Positions 43,445 through 51,115 of a DNA stretch of 64,000 nt are shown here, one piece after another (position 1 is the stretch's first letter; each line of letters starts with the position of its first letter). The DNA comes from Betaproteobacteria bacterium (lineage in GTDB: Bacteria > Pseudomonadota > Gammaproteobacteria > Burkholderiales > Casimicrobiaceae), in NCBI GenBank assembly GCA_004293675.1, contig READ01000025.1, positions 1 to 64,000 of the forward strand, in the 5' to 3' direction. A program made the translations under genes and the position numbers. A model generated the notes under the pieces. The model saw nothing but the letters and a program-made list of their open reading frames with translations, had not been told where the DNA came from and did not search any database.

Positions 43445-43927
43445 TTAACGAAGGCGTCGGGCAGTTGCCGTGTCGATCCGCTCGGGCGTGGCTCGATTGG
43501 CGCGACGCAAGGGCGCTTTCGGGTCTTTCCACGTTGGCTTCAAATTCATGTTCGCCGTGACGGATGCCAACAGTTGAGATAGTGAGCGATCAAATACGCT
43601 TGACAACACCGACAGCGTCAGCAGTGTTGGATTGGCTCTACCTCGCTCAATCATACTGATCGCACTCCGATCAAGCTCCGCGAGCCCCCCCAATTGTTCT
43701 TGACTAAGTCCTCGTTCAATTCGTAAGGCTTTTATATGAGCACCTAACGTCTCGGTAATGACAGTCGCAGCTCGATTGCTGCGAGGCTTGGCAGATTTTT
43801 CTGGCTGTGGCGTCTTAGGGACTCGCTTTGCCTTTGTTTGGGTAGTGGCGCGCTTGCCGTCCGCAGCTTTGCGACTCGTTGACGTAGCGAGCTTTTTGGT
43901 GGGTGATTTGCGGCCAGGCGTTTGCAT
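43445..43927 (-). CDS. XRE-family regulator with lysine-rich N-terminal tail
   Basis: A 160-aa regulator. Residues 1-58 form a Lys/Thr/Pro-rich basic tail (PTKKLATSTSRKAA and similar). The XRE helix-turn-helix follows: HIKALRIERGLSQEQLGGLAELDRSAISMIERGRANP, given here in short as ERGLSQEQL then SAISMIERGRANPT, and then LLTLSVLSSVFDRSLSQLL. It is divergent from the serine hydrolase gene, and a perfect palindrome in between (43983-44006) is its likely operator. The same tail-plus-XRE design as 39080 suggests a common origin. Confidence 0.87.
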   Translation of the reverse strand: MQTPGRKSPTKKLATSTSRKAADGKRATTQTKAKRVPKTPQPEKSAKPRSNRAATVITETLGAHIKALRIERGLSQEQLGGLAELDRSAISMIERGRANPTLLTLSVLSSVFDRSLSQLLASVTANMNLKPTWKDPKAPLRRANRATPERIDTATARRLR

Positions 43928-43982
43928 GCCCCCGAATCTTGACCGCCAAACGACTCAAAATCTATAGAACAAAACACGCATA

Positions 43983-44006
43983 ATATGCGCTGTATACAGC
44001 GCATAT
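43983..44006. promoter_or_regulatory. Perfect 24-bp palindrome, half-site ATATGCGCTGTA
   Basis: The half-site ATATGCGCTGTA is followed immediately by its exact complement TACAGCGCATAT. It sits 52 bp before the serine hydrolase start and 56 bp from the XRE start, overlapping a CATAAT promoter-like sequence at 43979-43984. It probably binds the XRE dimer and represses both divergent genes. The evidence is position and symmetry. Confidence 0.7.
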
Positions 44007-44058
44007 AAGTAGACTCAATCGTCCCCCGCTTTTTTAACCCCCCATAAGGTAATTAACC

Positions 44059-45234
44059 ATGTTCCGATTTCGACTTGCTTGCGCACTGTTTGCGCTTTCG
44101 ACGCTGATTTCTACCGTCGCAGTTTTTGCGCAAAACCCTACGCAAGACGGTGCAGCCCGCGCGCCCGATGAGTGGTTGCTGGAACAAACCGGGCGCGGTT
44201 ATTGGGCAAAAACACAACTAAGCCCCAATCCGGTGACTTTGAACCGTCGTCAGCCCACCGCCGCTGAACAGCCCATCGTTGATCGCGTGCGCTCGCTCAT
44301 GGCAACCCGTCCGGCACGTGCGTTTGCACTGATTGACGGCGATACGGTGGTTTACAGCCAGTTCAACGCACCCGCCAACGATGAAGCAATTACGTTCGGC
44401 TTCTCGATGGGAAAGAGCGTGACTTCAATGGCAGTTGGGCAAGCCGTTTGCGCGAACAAGATGAAACTGGAAACCAAAGCCAGTGAACTGGTTCCGCAGC
44501 TTGCTGGCAAAGGGTTGGGCGCTGCCACGGTGCGCGATTTACTGCGCATGGCATCAGGCACCACGGAGGGTAATCCAGACAGCAGCGTATTCAGTCCAGA
44601 GCAGGCCAAAGCGTGGGGACAGGGCACATTGAATCTGATGGATGTCGTCACCGATGATCGTGTTGCTAAGGCTCAACGCGGATTATTCAGTGATTACAAG
44701 CCGGGTGAGGCAACGAGCTATAAGTCCACCGATCCGATCTTGCTGGGCATCATGGTGGCAAAAGCGACTGGGATGCCGTGGAGTCAGTGGCTTCAAGAAA
44801 GTGTGCTCAATCCCATGGGTGCTGCGAAGTCTGGCCTCTACGTTCAAGATCGTCAGCAAAACGGCGCGACCGATGGCGGTATGCGAATGCGCGTTGATGA
44901 CTGGATTCGTTTCGGCTTGTGGGTCAAGCGCAGTTCTAAGGAACAAGGCTGCTTCGGCGACTACGTTCGTGCGGCGCTCAGTACGCAGATCAAAAACGGT
45001 AACGGTCCCGCAGATCGAAAGTTCGGCAAACTGTTCGGTGGGTACGGCTACCTTGTCTGGACAGACAACAGCATCGCGCCAAATACAGCGTGGGCGAGCG
45101 GTTGGGGCGGTCAACGCATTGGTTGGAGCACCGACACCAACAATCAGCGAATGGTTGTGACGTTCTCGAATGTCGAAAACTGGATGCCCGAGGTTTACGA
45201 GGTGATGCGGGATTGGGCAAAGCTGGCCAAGTGA
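44059..45234 (+). CDS. Exported serine hydrolase, class C beta-lactamase/esterase-like
   Basis: A 391-aa periplasmic protein of the beta-lactamase-related family. A signal peptide (FALSTLISTVAVFAQ) precedes the domain. The SxxK motif is SMGK at 116-119 in GFSMGKSVTSMAVG, with Tyr in SDYKPGEATSYKS and a late GG-Trp segment (ASGWGGQRIGWS). Such proteins act as esterases, peptidases or beta-lactamases, and the substrate cannot be told from sequence. It is divergent from the XRE regulator and followed by a bidirectional terminator. Confidence 0.85.
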   Translation: MFRFRLACALFALSTLISTVAVFAQNPTQDGAARAPDEWLLEQTGRGYWAKTQLSPNPVTLNRRQPTAAEQPIVDRVRSLMATRPARAFALIDGDTVVYSQFNAPANDEAITFGFSMGKSVTSMAVGQAVCANKMKLETKASELVPQLAGKGLGAATVRDLLRMASGTTEGNPDSSVFSPEQAKAWGQGTLNLMDVVTDDRVAKAQRGLFSDYKPGEATSYKSTDPILLGIMVAKATGMPWSQWLQESVLNPMGAAKSGLYVQDRQQNGATDGGMRMRVDDWIRFGLWVKRSSKEQGCFGDYVRAALSTQIKNGNGPADRKFGKLFGGYGYLVWTDNSIAPNTAWASGWGGQRIGWSTDTNNQRMVVTFSNVENWMPEVYEVMRDWAKLAK

Positions 45235-45259
45235 CGTTTGGTTGACCGGACGAAAGAAC

Positions 45260-45281
45260 AAAGCCACCTTGCGGTGGCTTT
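45260..45281. terminator. Bidirectional terminator between convergent genes
   Basis: AAAGCCACC pairs with GGTGGCTTT around TTGC. A-rich sequence on one side and TGTT on the other let it serve both the serine hydrolase (plus) and the double-glycine peptide gene (minus). Confidence 0.85.
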
Positions 45282-45337
45282 GTTGACTCCGTGGCGTCCG
45301 ACACGCGAGAAATCGCGGTAGGTCACAATTGACGCAA

Positions 45338-45493
45338 TTACACGCCGCTACCATGCCCCGTGCCGCCGCCGACGTGCTGCAACTCCGCCGGGTTCAAGCG
45401 GCGGGTTTCTGAGGCTTCGGCGGTCTTCACGGGGATTGACCCCGTCTCAACACTGGCGGTTTTGATAGGTGCGAATAGTTCTGTAGTGTTCAT
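45338..45493 (-). CDS. 51-residue peptide with double-glycine leader
   Basis: A short gene with an excellent ribosome-binding site (AAAGGAG, 9 bases before the ATG). Residues 1-32 form a Thr/Glu/Ala-rich N-terminus. Residues 33-44 (LNPAELQHVGGG) fit the double-glycine leader pattern LSxxELxxIxGG of bacteriocin and pheromone precursors. The remaining tail TGHGSGV would be the mature product, 7 residues after the last Gly or 8 including it. It is convergent with the serine hydrolase and divergent from the TPR/HD-GYP gene (100 bp apart). The island has a C39-like gene but no ABC exporter, so secretion would need a transporter elsewhere. It is too short to be found by most gene finders. Confidence 0.75.
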   Translation of the reverse strand: MNTTELFAPIKTASVETGSIPVKTAEASETRRLNPAELQHVGGGTGHGSGV

Positions 45494-45592
45494 AAAATCA
45501 GGCTCCTTTACACATTAAAAAACTAGGCGTTTTTGATCTCACCCAAAACCGCCCGGACGCGCTTGCGCATCAGAATCAATAGTAGACAGGGG

Positions 45593-47569
45593 ATGAATCG
45601 CACGGAACTCACAGAATTGCTCGTTTCGTACCGCGACGAAATGGGTTATGCGCGGCTTTCTAAGCTCATCGGCCACGTCGATGCGCATCTGTGTGCGTTG
45701 CTCGCCCAAGAAGACCAAGAAATTTTCGACGCGCTCAACGACGTTGCGCGAGCGATTGTTGTCGTCGACTGGCGTGGGCCGTGGGTTGGTCGGTCGCAAG
45801 GCACTCGCCAACCGCTCGACGCCTTGGTTGTACCTGCATGCCGCATCTTGTTGGAAGTCGCACTTGCACACATACCGCGAGCTACCCCAGAAAAGGGCGT
45901 GCGATTTGCCGAGCGCGCAATTGATATTGCATCGGCCTATGGCGACAAATCGCACACCCGACGTGGCTTCAATGTGTGCAGCTGGCTCTACAACCTAACG
46001 GGCTCGGCGGCAGATGGCGTTGAATATGGCTTGATGGCAGCGGCACGGGCGAAGGAACTTGACTTCAACGTCGGTGTGGTCGGAGCGCTCACGAACGTGA
46101 ACTTGTCGCTCATCTTGTTTGGGCTGCATGAGGAAGCCATTGAAATTGCTGAGCGTGCTTATCGCGCTTATTCACACGACCCCGACTGCAAGCGACACAT
46201 CGGCTTGATCGTGGGTAACGCAGGCCACGCGGCGCTCGCGCTCAAACGCTATCGTGAAGCGGCGGACTACGCAAAACGAGCCATTGATCTGCACGGTGAT
46301 GTCACCGACACGATGGGTGCGAACGACCGTATCATCGACCACTTCACTTGGCTCAAGTGCGCGATTGCGCTCAATGAGCCTGCGACGGCAAATGATCGGA
46401 TGACCGCAATCGAGTGGATCGCCCGAGAATACCCTTCACCGATTGCCGAGCTACATCGAGAGTTTGCCGAAGCCTTGTATGTGGGCTACGCAAAAAAAGC
46501 GCTGATGGCGACCGCGTTCAAACTCGGGCACTTGCGAAGCAAGACTGCGAACTACGCGACCTTCTATGTCGACTTGCTTGCTCATCTGATGAGACTGGCG
46601 TCTGATACGGAAGATCATGGCAGTGCGTTGCTCTTTGCAGGTGAATTGGTCGACGCGATAGCGAGCACGCGTCTCAGCAAAGTTCGCGAACGGCTGATCG
46701 AACTCGGACAAACGCCCAAGACCGTCACTCCGGCAAAGGACTCCACCCAGGAAATTATTGATCGGATCGTCTCGCAGGCGCTGGAGACCCAGCAAACCCA
46801 AAGAACGCGCGTAGCGACGCTTGGAAACCGAGAACTCACCCGATCACTTGAAGAATTGGCAGCCACCGCTGAGCTTTGCGATGATCCGTCGCGGCGTGCG
46901 ATCTACCGTGTGGGCAAACTCTCCAAACTGCTTGCTCTTGAACTCGGATACACCGAAGCCGAGGCCACGGCTTTGGAGCATGCGGCACGACTGCACGACA
47001 TTGGCAAGCTCGGGATTCCCAGCGCCATTCTTGCCAAACCGAATATGCGGTTGAACGAGAGCGAATATCTCGTGATGTGGCGACACGCGGCGATGGGCGC
47101 ACAAATACTGGGTCAATGTCACGAGCCGATCTTTGCGTTGGCAGCGGAGATTGCGCACGCACACCATGAGGCATGGGACGGCACGGGCTATCCGCGTAAT
47201 CTGCAAGGCGAAGAAATCCACGAAGCGGCTCGTATCGTTTGCTTGGCCGAAAACTACGATTCAATGACGCACAACCGTAGTTATCGGCATGCACTCACGC
47301 ACCCCGAAGCGGTTGAGTTCATCAGCCGGAATGCCGGTATTCAGTTCGATCCCGAAATGACGCCTGTGTTCATCCGAGTTGTGGAGCGACTGCTTCTTTT
47401 TCACGGCAATCGGCTCGATGATTGGTTGGCCGAGGATGCGCTCGCCAATGAGTCGCGGCATCGTCGACAAGACGGCGAGCACGACACGATGCTCTCAAGG
47501 CTTGCTGATCTTGTACCCGACTCAGTGTTTGCGAAGCTGCGCGGTACCCTGTTGGACGCGCAGAAGTAG
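45593..47569 (+). CDS. TPR-domain HD-GYP phosphodiesterase-like protein
   Basis: A 658-aa cytoplasmic protein. The N-terminal 400 residues consist of TPR-like helical repeats (EEAIEIAERAYRAYSH, REAADYAKRAIDLHG). A helical linker follows, then an HD-GYP domain: LHDIGKLGIP, WRHAAMGAQIL, AHHEAWDGTGYP and IVCLAENYDSMT. The HD, the second His pair and the GYP triplet are complete, so c-di-GMP hydrolysis is likely. I chose the ATG at 45593; an upstream TTG at 45533 lacks a ribosome-binding site. It is divergent from the double-glycine peptide gene. TPR domains bind peptide pheromones in RRNPP receptors, which makes peptide sensing an attractive inference. Confidence 0.85.
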   Translation: MNRTELTELLVSYRDEMGYARLSKLIGHVDAHLCALLAQEDQEIFDALNDVARAIVVVDWRGPWVGRSQGTRQPLDALVVPACRILLEVALAHIPRATPEKGVRFAERAIDIASAYGDKSHTRRGFNVCSWLYNLTGSAADGVEYGLMAAARAKELDFNVGVVGALTNVNLSLILFGLHEEAIEIAERAYRAYSHDPDCKRHIGLIVGNAGHAALALKRYREAADYAKRAIDLHGDVTDTMGANDRIIDHFTWLKCAIALNEPATANDRMTAIEWIAREYPSPIAELHREFAEALYVGYAKKALMATAFKLGHLRSKTANYATFYVDLLAHLMRLASDTEDHGSALLFAGELVDAIASTRLSKVRERLIELGQTPKTVTPAKDSTQEIIDRIVSQALETQQTQRTRVATLGNRELTRSLEELAATAELCDDPSRRAIYRVGKLSKLLALELGYTEAEATALEHAARLHDIGKLGIPSAILAKPNMRLNESEYLVMWRHAAMGAQILGQCHEPIFALAAEIAHAHHEAWDGTGYPRNLQGEEIHEAARIVCLAENYDSMTHNRSYRHALTHPEAVEFISRNAGIQFDPEMTPVFIRVVERLLLFHGNRLDDWLAEDALANESRHRRQDGEHDTMLSRLADLVPDSVFAKLRGTLLDAQK

Positions 47570-47698
47570 CCAAATAGCCACCGGAAGTTTCCGCAACTAC
47601 ATGCCCAAGCGCGCGCAAAAGCTTGCAACGACGAGGCCAGATTTGAGAGCAATCTTTCCGCGAAATCACCCCATCGTTCGCGGTCATCCGCTACTTTT

Positions 47699-47736
47699 CT
47701 GGCAACGAACTGGCAACGAATCAAAAACTAGGCAAC
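47699..47736. other. CTGGCAAC motifs, possible integrase arm sites (right)
   Basis: CTGGCAAC occurs at 47699-47706 and 47710-47717, exactly 11 bp apart as at the left end, and a variant CTAGGCAAC follows at 47728-47736. They lie between the HD-GYP gene and the right att repeat. Agreement of motif and spacing at both ends supports an integrase-binding role. Confidence 0.5.
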
Positions 47737-47737
47737 A

Positions 47738-47769
47738 AAAAAGCCTCGCCGATTTCTCGACAAGGCTTT
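47738..47769 (-). terminator. Terminator of tRNA-Lys
   Basis: AAAGCCT pairs with AGGCTTT across a 16-base loop in which CGA/TCG adds pairing. On the minus strand the hairpin comes about 30 bases after the tRNA 3' end and is followed by a T run (complement of the A run at 47737-47742). Confidence 0.6.
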
Positions 47770-47790
47770 CTAAGGTATTGTTTTTATTAA

Positions 47791-47848
47791 AGTAATTCTT
47801 GGTAGGACGTGGCGGGCTCGAACCGCCGACCAACGGATTAAAAGTCCG
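47791..47848 (-). repeat. Right att direct repeat inside tRNA-Lys
   Basis: The right copy of the 58-bp repeat (one mismatch to 1192-1249). It covers the 3' half of the intact tRNA and 9 bases beyond it. Together with the left copy it bounds an insertion of about 46.6 kb. Confidence 0.92.
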
Positions 47849-47875
47849 CTGCTCTACCAACTGAGCTAACGTCCC
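47800..47875 (-). tRNA. tRNA-Lys (anticodon TTT)
   Basis: A complete 76-nt cloverleaf with encoded CCA. The acceptor is GGGACGT / ACGTCCT with one G-U pair, the D-arm contains GCTCAGTTGGTAGAGC, the anticodon loop is CTTTTAA and the T-stem is GGCGG/CCGCC. It serves as the island insertion site and is regenerated intact by the inserted 3' end. Confidence 0.97.
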
Positions 47876-47956
47876 GAAGCCTTCCATTATAGCCACACTT
47901 TTAAATTTGTCGCAACTGGGTTTGGCTCATCTCCCGCGAGCAAGTGCTCTAGCGGC

Positions 47957-48385
47957 TCAACCGACCTGGCGTTTCAGGAAGCGCATAAAGCCGCCAACGA
48001 CAGGCAATTTCTCGTAGAGCTCCTCGGCGGCGTCCCAATAGTCGCGATGAGAACTTACTTTTCCCGCGCTTTCGAATTTGAGGTGTGAGCCTCCGCGAAT
48101 GCACTGTTCAACATCGGGTTTGAATTTCCGGATATGGAATTTGAAATCCCACGCTAGAAAACACTCTTGGCCTTGTTCGATTTTTGTGTGGACGACAAAG
48201 CGTGGACGATCGAGCGATGTGAACATGTGGGCGAAGATTTGCTCAATGGCCGCAACATCGCGCACTTCGTTAAACGGGTCTTTGAAGTACGCGTCGCTTG
48301 CATATAGGTCGCGAATCTGCGGCAGCGACTCGGGCGTCAGCGATTCATAGAAGTTCACGACACGATTGATCGATTCGCTCTGCAT
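47957..48385 (-). CDS. NTF2/SnoaL-like protein
   Basis: A 142-aa protein of the nuclear transport factor 2-like fold. The opening (INRVVNFYESLTPESLPQI), YASDAYFKDPFNEV and HYWDAAEELY-like HRDYWDAAEELYEKLP segments match the small group found beside SDR and DUF3833 genes. It is the last gene of the minus-strand FAD-oxidoreductase operon, 1 bp after the SDR gene. Its ligand is unknown. Confidence 0.85.
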   Translation of the reverse strand: MQSESINRVVNFYESLTPESLPQIRDLYASDAYFKDPFNEVRDVAAIEQIFAHMFTSLDRPRFVVHTKIEQGQECFLAWDFKFHIRKFKPDVEQCIRGGSHLKFESAGKVSSHRDYWDAAEELYEKLPVVGGFMRFLKRQVG

Positions 48386-48386
48386 C

Positions 48387-49163
48387 TCACAATCCCGTCG
48401 ATTTTTTGATGAGCTTGAAATACCAGCGATAGGGCAGGAGACGCAAGAGTTTCAACTGCCGCGTAAACGCCTTTGGAAAGTGAATCTCGAATTCACCGCG
48501 CTCATAACCGGCAATCATCTGCGATGCGGCCTCTTCGGGTTCGATGAGGTGCGGCATGTTGAATTTATTGCCCGCAGTGAGCGGTGTACGAACAAAACCG
48601 GGATTGACGACCGATACGCCGATACCCTTTTCGCTCAAATCAATGTAGAGCGTTTCGGCGAAGTTAATCATCGCAGCTTTCGAAGGGCCGTAAACCAACG
48701 CCTTGGGTAGACCCCGATAGCCTGCGACCGAGGAAACGATGCTCAAGTGACCCGTGCGCTGCTTCAAAAAGTGTTGCGTCAGCAGTGCGCTAGCGTTCAT
48801 GACGCCGTAGACATTCACTTGCATGGTTTCGCGCACCAATTCAGCCGTTAACTCCCACGCGCGAATCGAACTATAGGTTCCCGCCATGATGATGACCAGG
48901 TCAACCGCCGCCCAAGCGCTGACCACTTGATCGAGTCCGCGCGCTACAGCGTCAACATCGGTCAAATCAAGTGGCAATCGCAATGCATTGGTGTGGGCTG
49001 AAAACGCTTGTTCGAGTACGTCCGCCCGCCGCGCCGACACGGCCACTCGCGCGCCTCTGGCCAGCAGTGCTTCCGCGAGCGATTTGCCAATACCCGTCGA
49101 TGCGCCGATGATCCAAACGCGCTGAGATGGCCAGTCGCGAATGGGTGGGTTGAGTGTAGACAT
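48387..49163 (-). CDS. Short-chain dehydrogenase/reductase
   Basis: A 258-aa NAD(P)-dependent oxidoreductase of the classical SDR type. GASTGIGKSLAE is the nucleotide-binding loop, VVSAW and MAGTY the NAG-like strand, SSVAGYRG the catalytic Ser region and YGPSKAA the catalytic Tyr-x3-Lys. It is packed between the DUF3833 (2 bp gap) and NTF2-like genes. The substrate is unknown; the operon suggests a lipid or membrane-related one. Confidence 0.9.
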   Translation of the reverse strand: MSTLNPPIRDWPSQRVWIIGASTGIGKSLAEALLARGARVAVSARRADVLEQAFSAHTNALRLPLDLTDVDAVARGLDQVVSAWAAVDLVIIMAGTYSSIRAWELTAELVRETMQVNVYGVMNASALLTQHFLKQRTGHLSIVSSVAGYRGLPKALVYGPSKAAMINFAETLYIDLSEKGIGVSVVNPGFVRTPLTAGNKFNMPHLIEPEEAASQMIAGYERGEFEIHFPKAFTRQLKLLRLLPYRWYFKLIKKSTGL

Positions 49164-49165
49164 GC

Positions 49166-49696
49166 TTAGAGTTTAGTGAAGCTAATGAGCACTTCGCCCA
49201 ACTTGAATCCGAACTTTGAAAACTCTGCGCGATTGATCATTACCTTATCGTCAATTTGCCACATCCAATCGTCAAAATCGAGGTTGTAGGTCGTTCCATC
49301 GACGTTGAGCGCGAGCACGTATCTCCAATTGAGTGCATTGCCGGATGCTTCGCCAACAGCCTCTCCGACGACGTCCGCGGCGGTGCCAACGTAGCGATCG
49401 CCGGTCTTTTTAATCGTCCAGATTCGCTTTTCTGTTTTATTGTCGGAATAGACGAAGTCCTCATCCAAAGTCAGCGTATCGCCCTGCCACGTTGCCGTCA
49501 TATTGACGACCATCCGACGTGTAACTTTTCCGGAGCGATCTTGCACTACGCCATGCGCAAGAATTTTTCCAGTGAAGTATTGCTTCATGTCGAACTTTGG
49601 CTTCTCGTTGGCGTAGTCGCTCACCTTAACGCTTGCGCAGCTGGCTAGCAGAATGGTGAATGCGCCGAGTAGTGCCAACCAAATTCGCTGTTTCAT
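49166..49696 (-). CDS. DUF3833 lipoprotein
   Basis: A 176-aa DUF3833 lipoprotein. The signal ends at the lipobox LLASC (Cys near residue 18). Family segments follow: FTGKILAHGVVQDRSGK, WTIKKTGDRYVGTA and VGEASGNALNWRYVL. I chose the ATG at 49696 because GAAGGA lies 6 bases upstream. An ATG at 49702 that overlaps the MFS stop is also possible. DUF3833 genes commonly accompany DUF1365 and Cfa genes, with unknown function. Confidence 0.88.
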   Translation of the reverse strand: MKQRIWLALLGAFTILLASCASVKVSDYANEKPKFDMKQYFTGKILAHGVVQDRSGKVTRRMVVNMTATWQGDTLTLDEDFVYSDNKTEKRIWTIKKTGDRYVGTAADVVGEAVGEASGNALNWRYVLALNVDGTTYNLDFDDWMWQIDDKVMINRAEFSKFGFKLGEVLISFTKL

Positions 49697-49698
49697 AT

Positions 49699-50940
49699 TC
49701 ATTCCTTCAATTCGTTTCGATACTTCCACAACAAGCCGAGCGCACACAATTTGAGCGTACAGGGCAATACGGTATAGGCCATGGTGAGTGCCGCTAAGTT
49801 CGAATTTGGGTCGCCGACCTTGTAGCCCAAATAGCTCACCGCCGGAAGCGCTACGCCCGCAGCCAAAGCCAAGTTTGCCTTTGTGACAAAGGCCCAAATA
49901 CCAAAGTAGCTTCCGGTTTGCGCCTGCGCCCCACGCTTGGCGATAGCGTCGGCTAAAAGCGCTGGCGGCAGCGACAAATCAGCGCCCAACGCCACACCCG
50001 TCGCCACACAAACGATCAAAAACGGAATTCGATCGCCACTTCCAAAACTCGCTGCCCATACGAAGGCTACGACCGCGAGCAACATCCCTATGGCCCAAGC
50101 GATCACTTTGCCGTAGCGCCGTGCAAGCCAAGTCCACAGCGGCATAGCGATCGCACCCGCCAAAAAGTAGCTCACTAAAAATTGCGGCTCCCACGCTTTC
50201 GCACCCAGGACATCATCAACAAAAAACAACAGCAGCGTGGCCGGAATGGCAGATGCGATTCCATTGAGTGCAAAGATCGCCAACAACACACGAAAACGCC
50301 TGTCGTCCAACACGCTCCATAGTGTGTCGTGAGCCGCAGGTGTGAGTTTCGCTTCACGGAGTCGCCACAGCGCAGCGAGCGAAAGCGCCAGCACCGCCAC
50401 AAAAATCCAAGAAAACTTCGCGAGCCCTTCGCCCGTGGTTTTCGCGAGCACTGCAGGCAGCGCAGCGGCGAACAATACGCCAATCAAACCCACCGCCTCA
50501 CGAGATGCGGTGTAGCTCGCACGAAGCGTTGGATGCACCGGTAGTTCCGCGCCCCAAGCGCTATGCGAGATAGTGGCCAGGCTGAACCCAAAGTACACCA
50601 AGATCAACGAGCCCGCCAACCACCACCAGAGCGCGACCGGCGAGAACGCCGGGTTGAGCAGCATCATCATGCCAATGGCGAGTACCGCCGCAGCCAGTGC
50701 ACACGACGAGAACCGAGTTCGCAATCGATCCGCCCAACGCCCCAAGAGCGGATCAACGAGCGCGTCAGCCATTCGAAGCACCAACAGCAACAAGCCCAAC
50801 GAAGCGAGCGACAGTCCCAGCTCGGCGTAGTACTTTGGGATGTGCACATAAATCGGCAACGCTGCCATGGCCAGCGGCGCGGCAAATAGGCTGTAGCGGG
50901 CGACTTCGACTTTGGGCAATGTGACGCGCGGTGAATTCAT
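49699..50940 (-). CDS. MFS transporter, GPH-like
   Basis: A 413-aa membrane carrier with about 12 hydrophobic segments. The features PLLGRWADRLRTR and FAIKANLALA-like FVTKANLALAAGVALP resemble the glycoside-pentoside-hexuronide (MelB-like) branch. The cation and solute are unknown. It follows the chalcone-isomerase-like gene after 176 bp, which leaves room for an internal promoter. It overlaps the DUF3833 gene region at its stop. Confidence 0.85.
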   Translation of the reverse strand: MNSPRVTLPKVEVARYSLFAAPLAMAALPIYVHIPKYYAELGLSLASLGLLLLVLRMADALVDPLLGRWADRLRTRFSSCALAAAVLAIGMMMLLNPAFSPVALWWWLAGSLILVYFGFSLATISHSAWGAELPVHPTLRASYTASREAVGLIGVLFAAALPAVLAKTTGEGLAKFSWIFVAVLALSLAALWRLREAKLTPAAHDTLWSVLDDRRFRVLLAIFALNGIASAIPATLLLFFVDDVLGAKAWEPQFLVSYFLAGAIAMPLWTWLARRYGKVIAWAIGMLLAVVAFVWAASFGSGDRIPFLIVCVATGVALGADLSLPPALLADAIAKRGAQAQTGSYFGIWAFVTKANLALAAGVALPAVSYLGYKVGDPNSNLAALTMAYTVLPCTLKLCALGLLWKYRNELKE

Positions 50941-51115
50941 CGTCCTGCAGCCGCGAAAACAGTCGAAAAAGTGCTCGAAAACTTAAAAACGAGCAGGCCT
51001 GAGCGCCTTATAAAATGGACTTCACAGAGCATCACGCCCTGAAACGACCGTTCTATAAGGCGTTGAAGCGCCCGTGTTTTTAAACGCAAACCCATCGAAT
51101 AATCGGTGCGAGGTG

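Noticed and set aside
44059-45234. Antibiotic-resistance beta-lactamase
   Set aside because: The SxxK serine hydrolase family is broad and mostly esterases or peptidases; nothing in the sequence specifically supports resistance.
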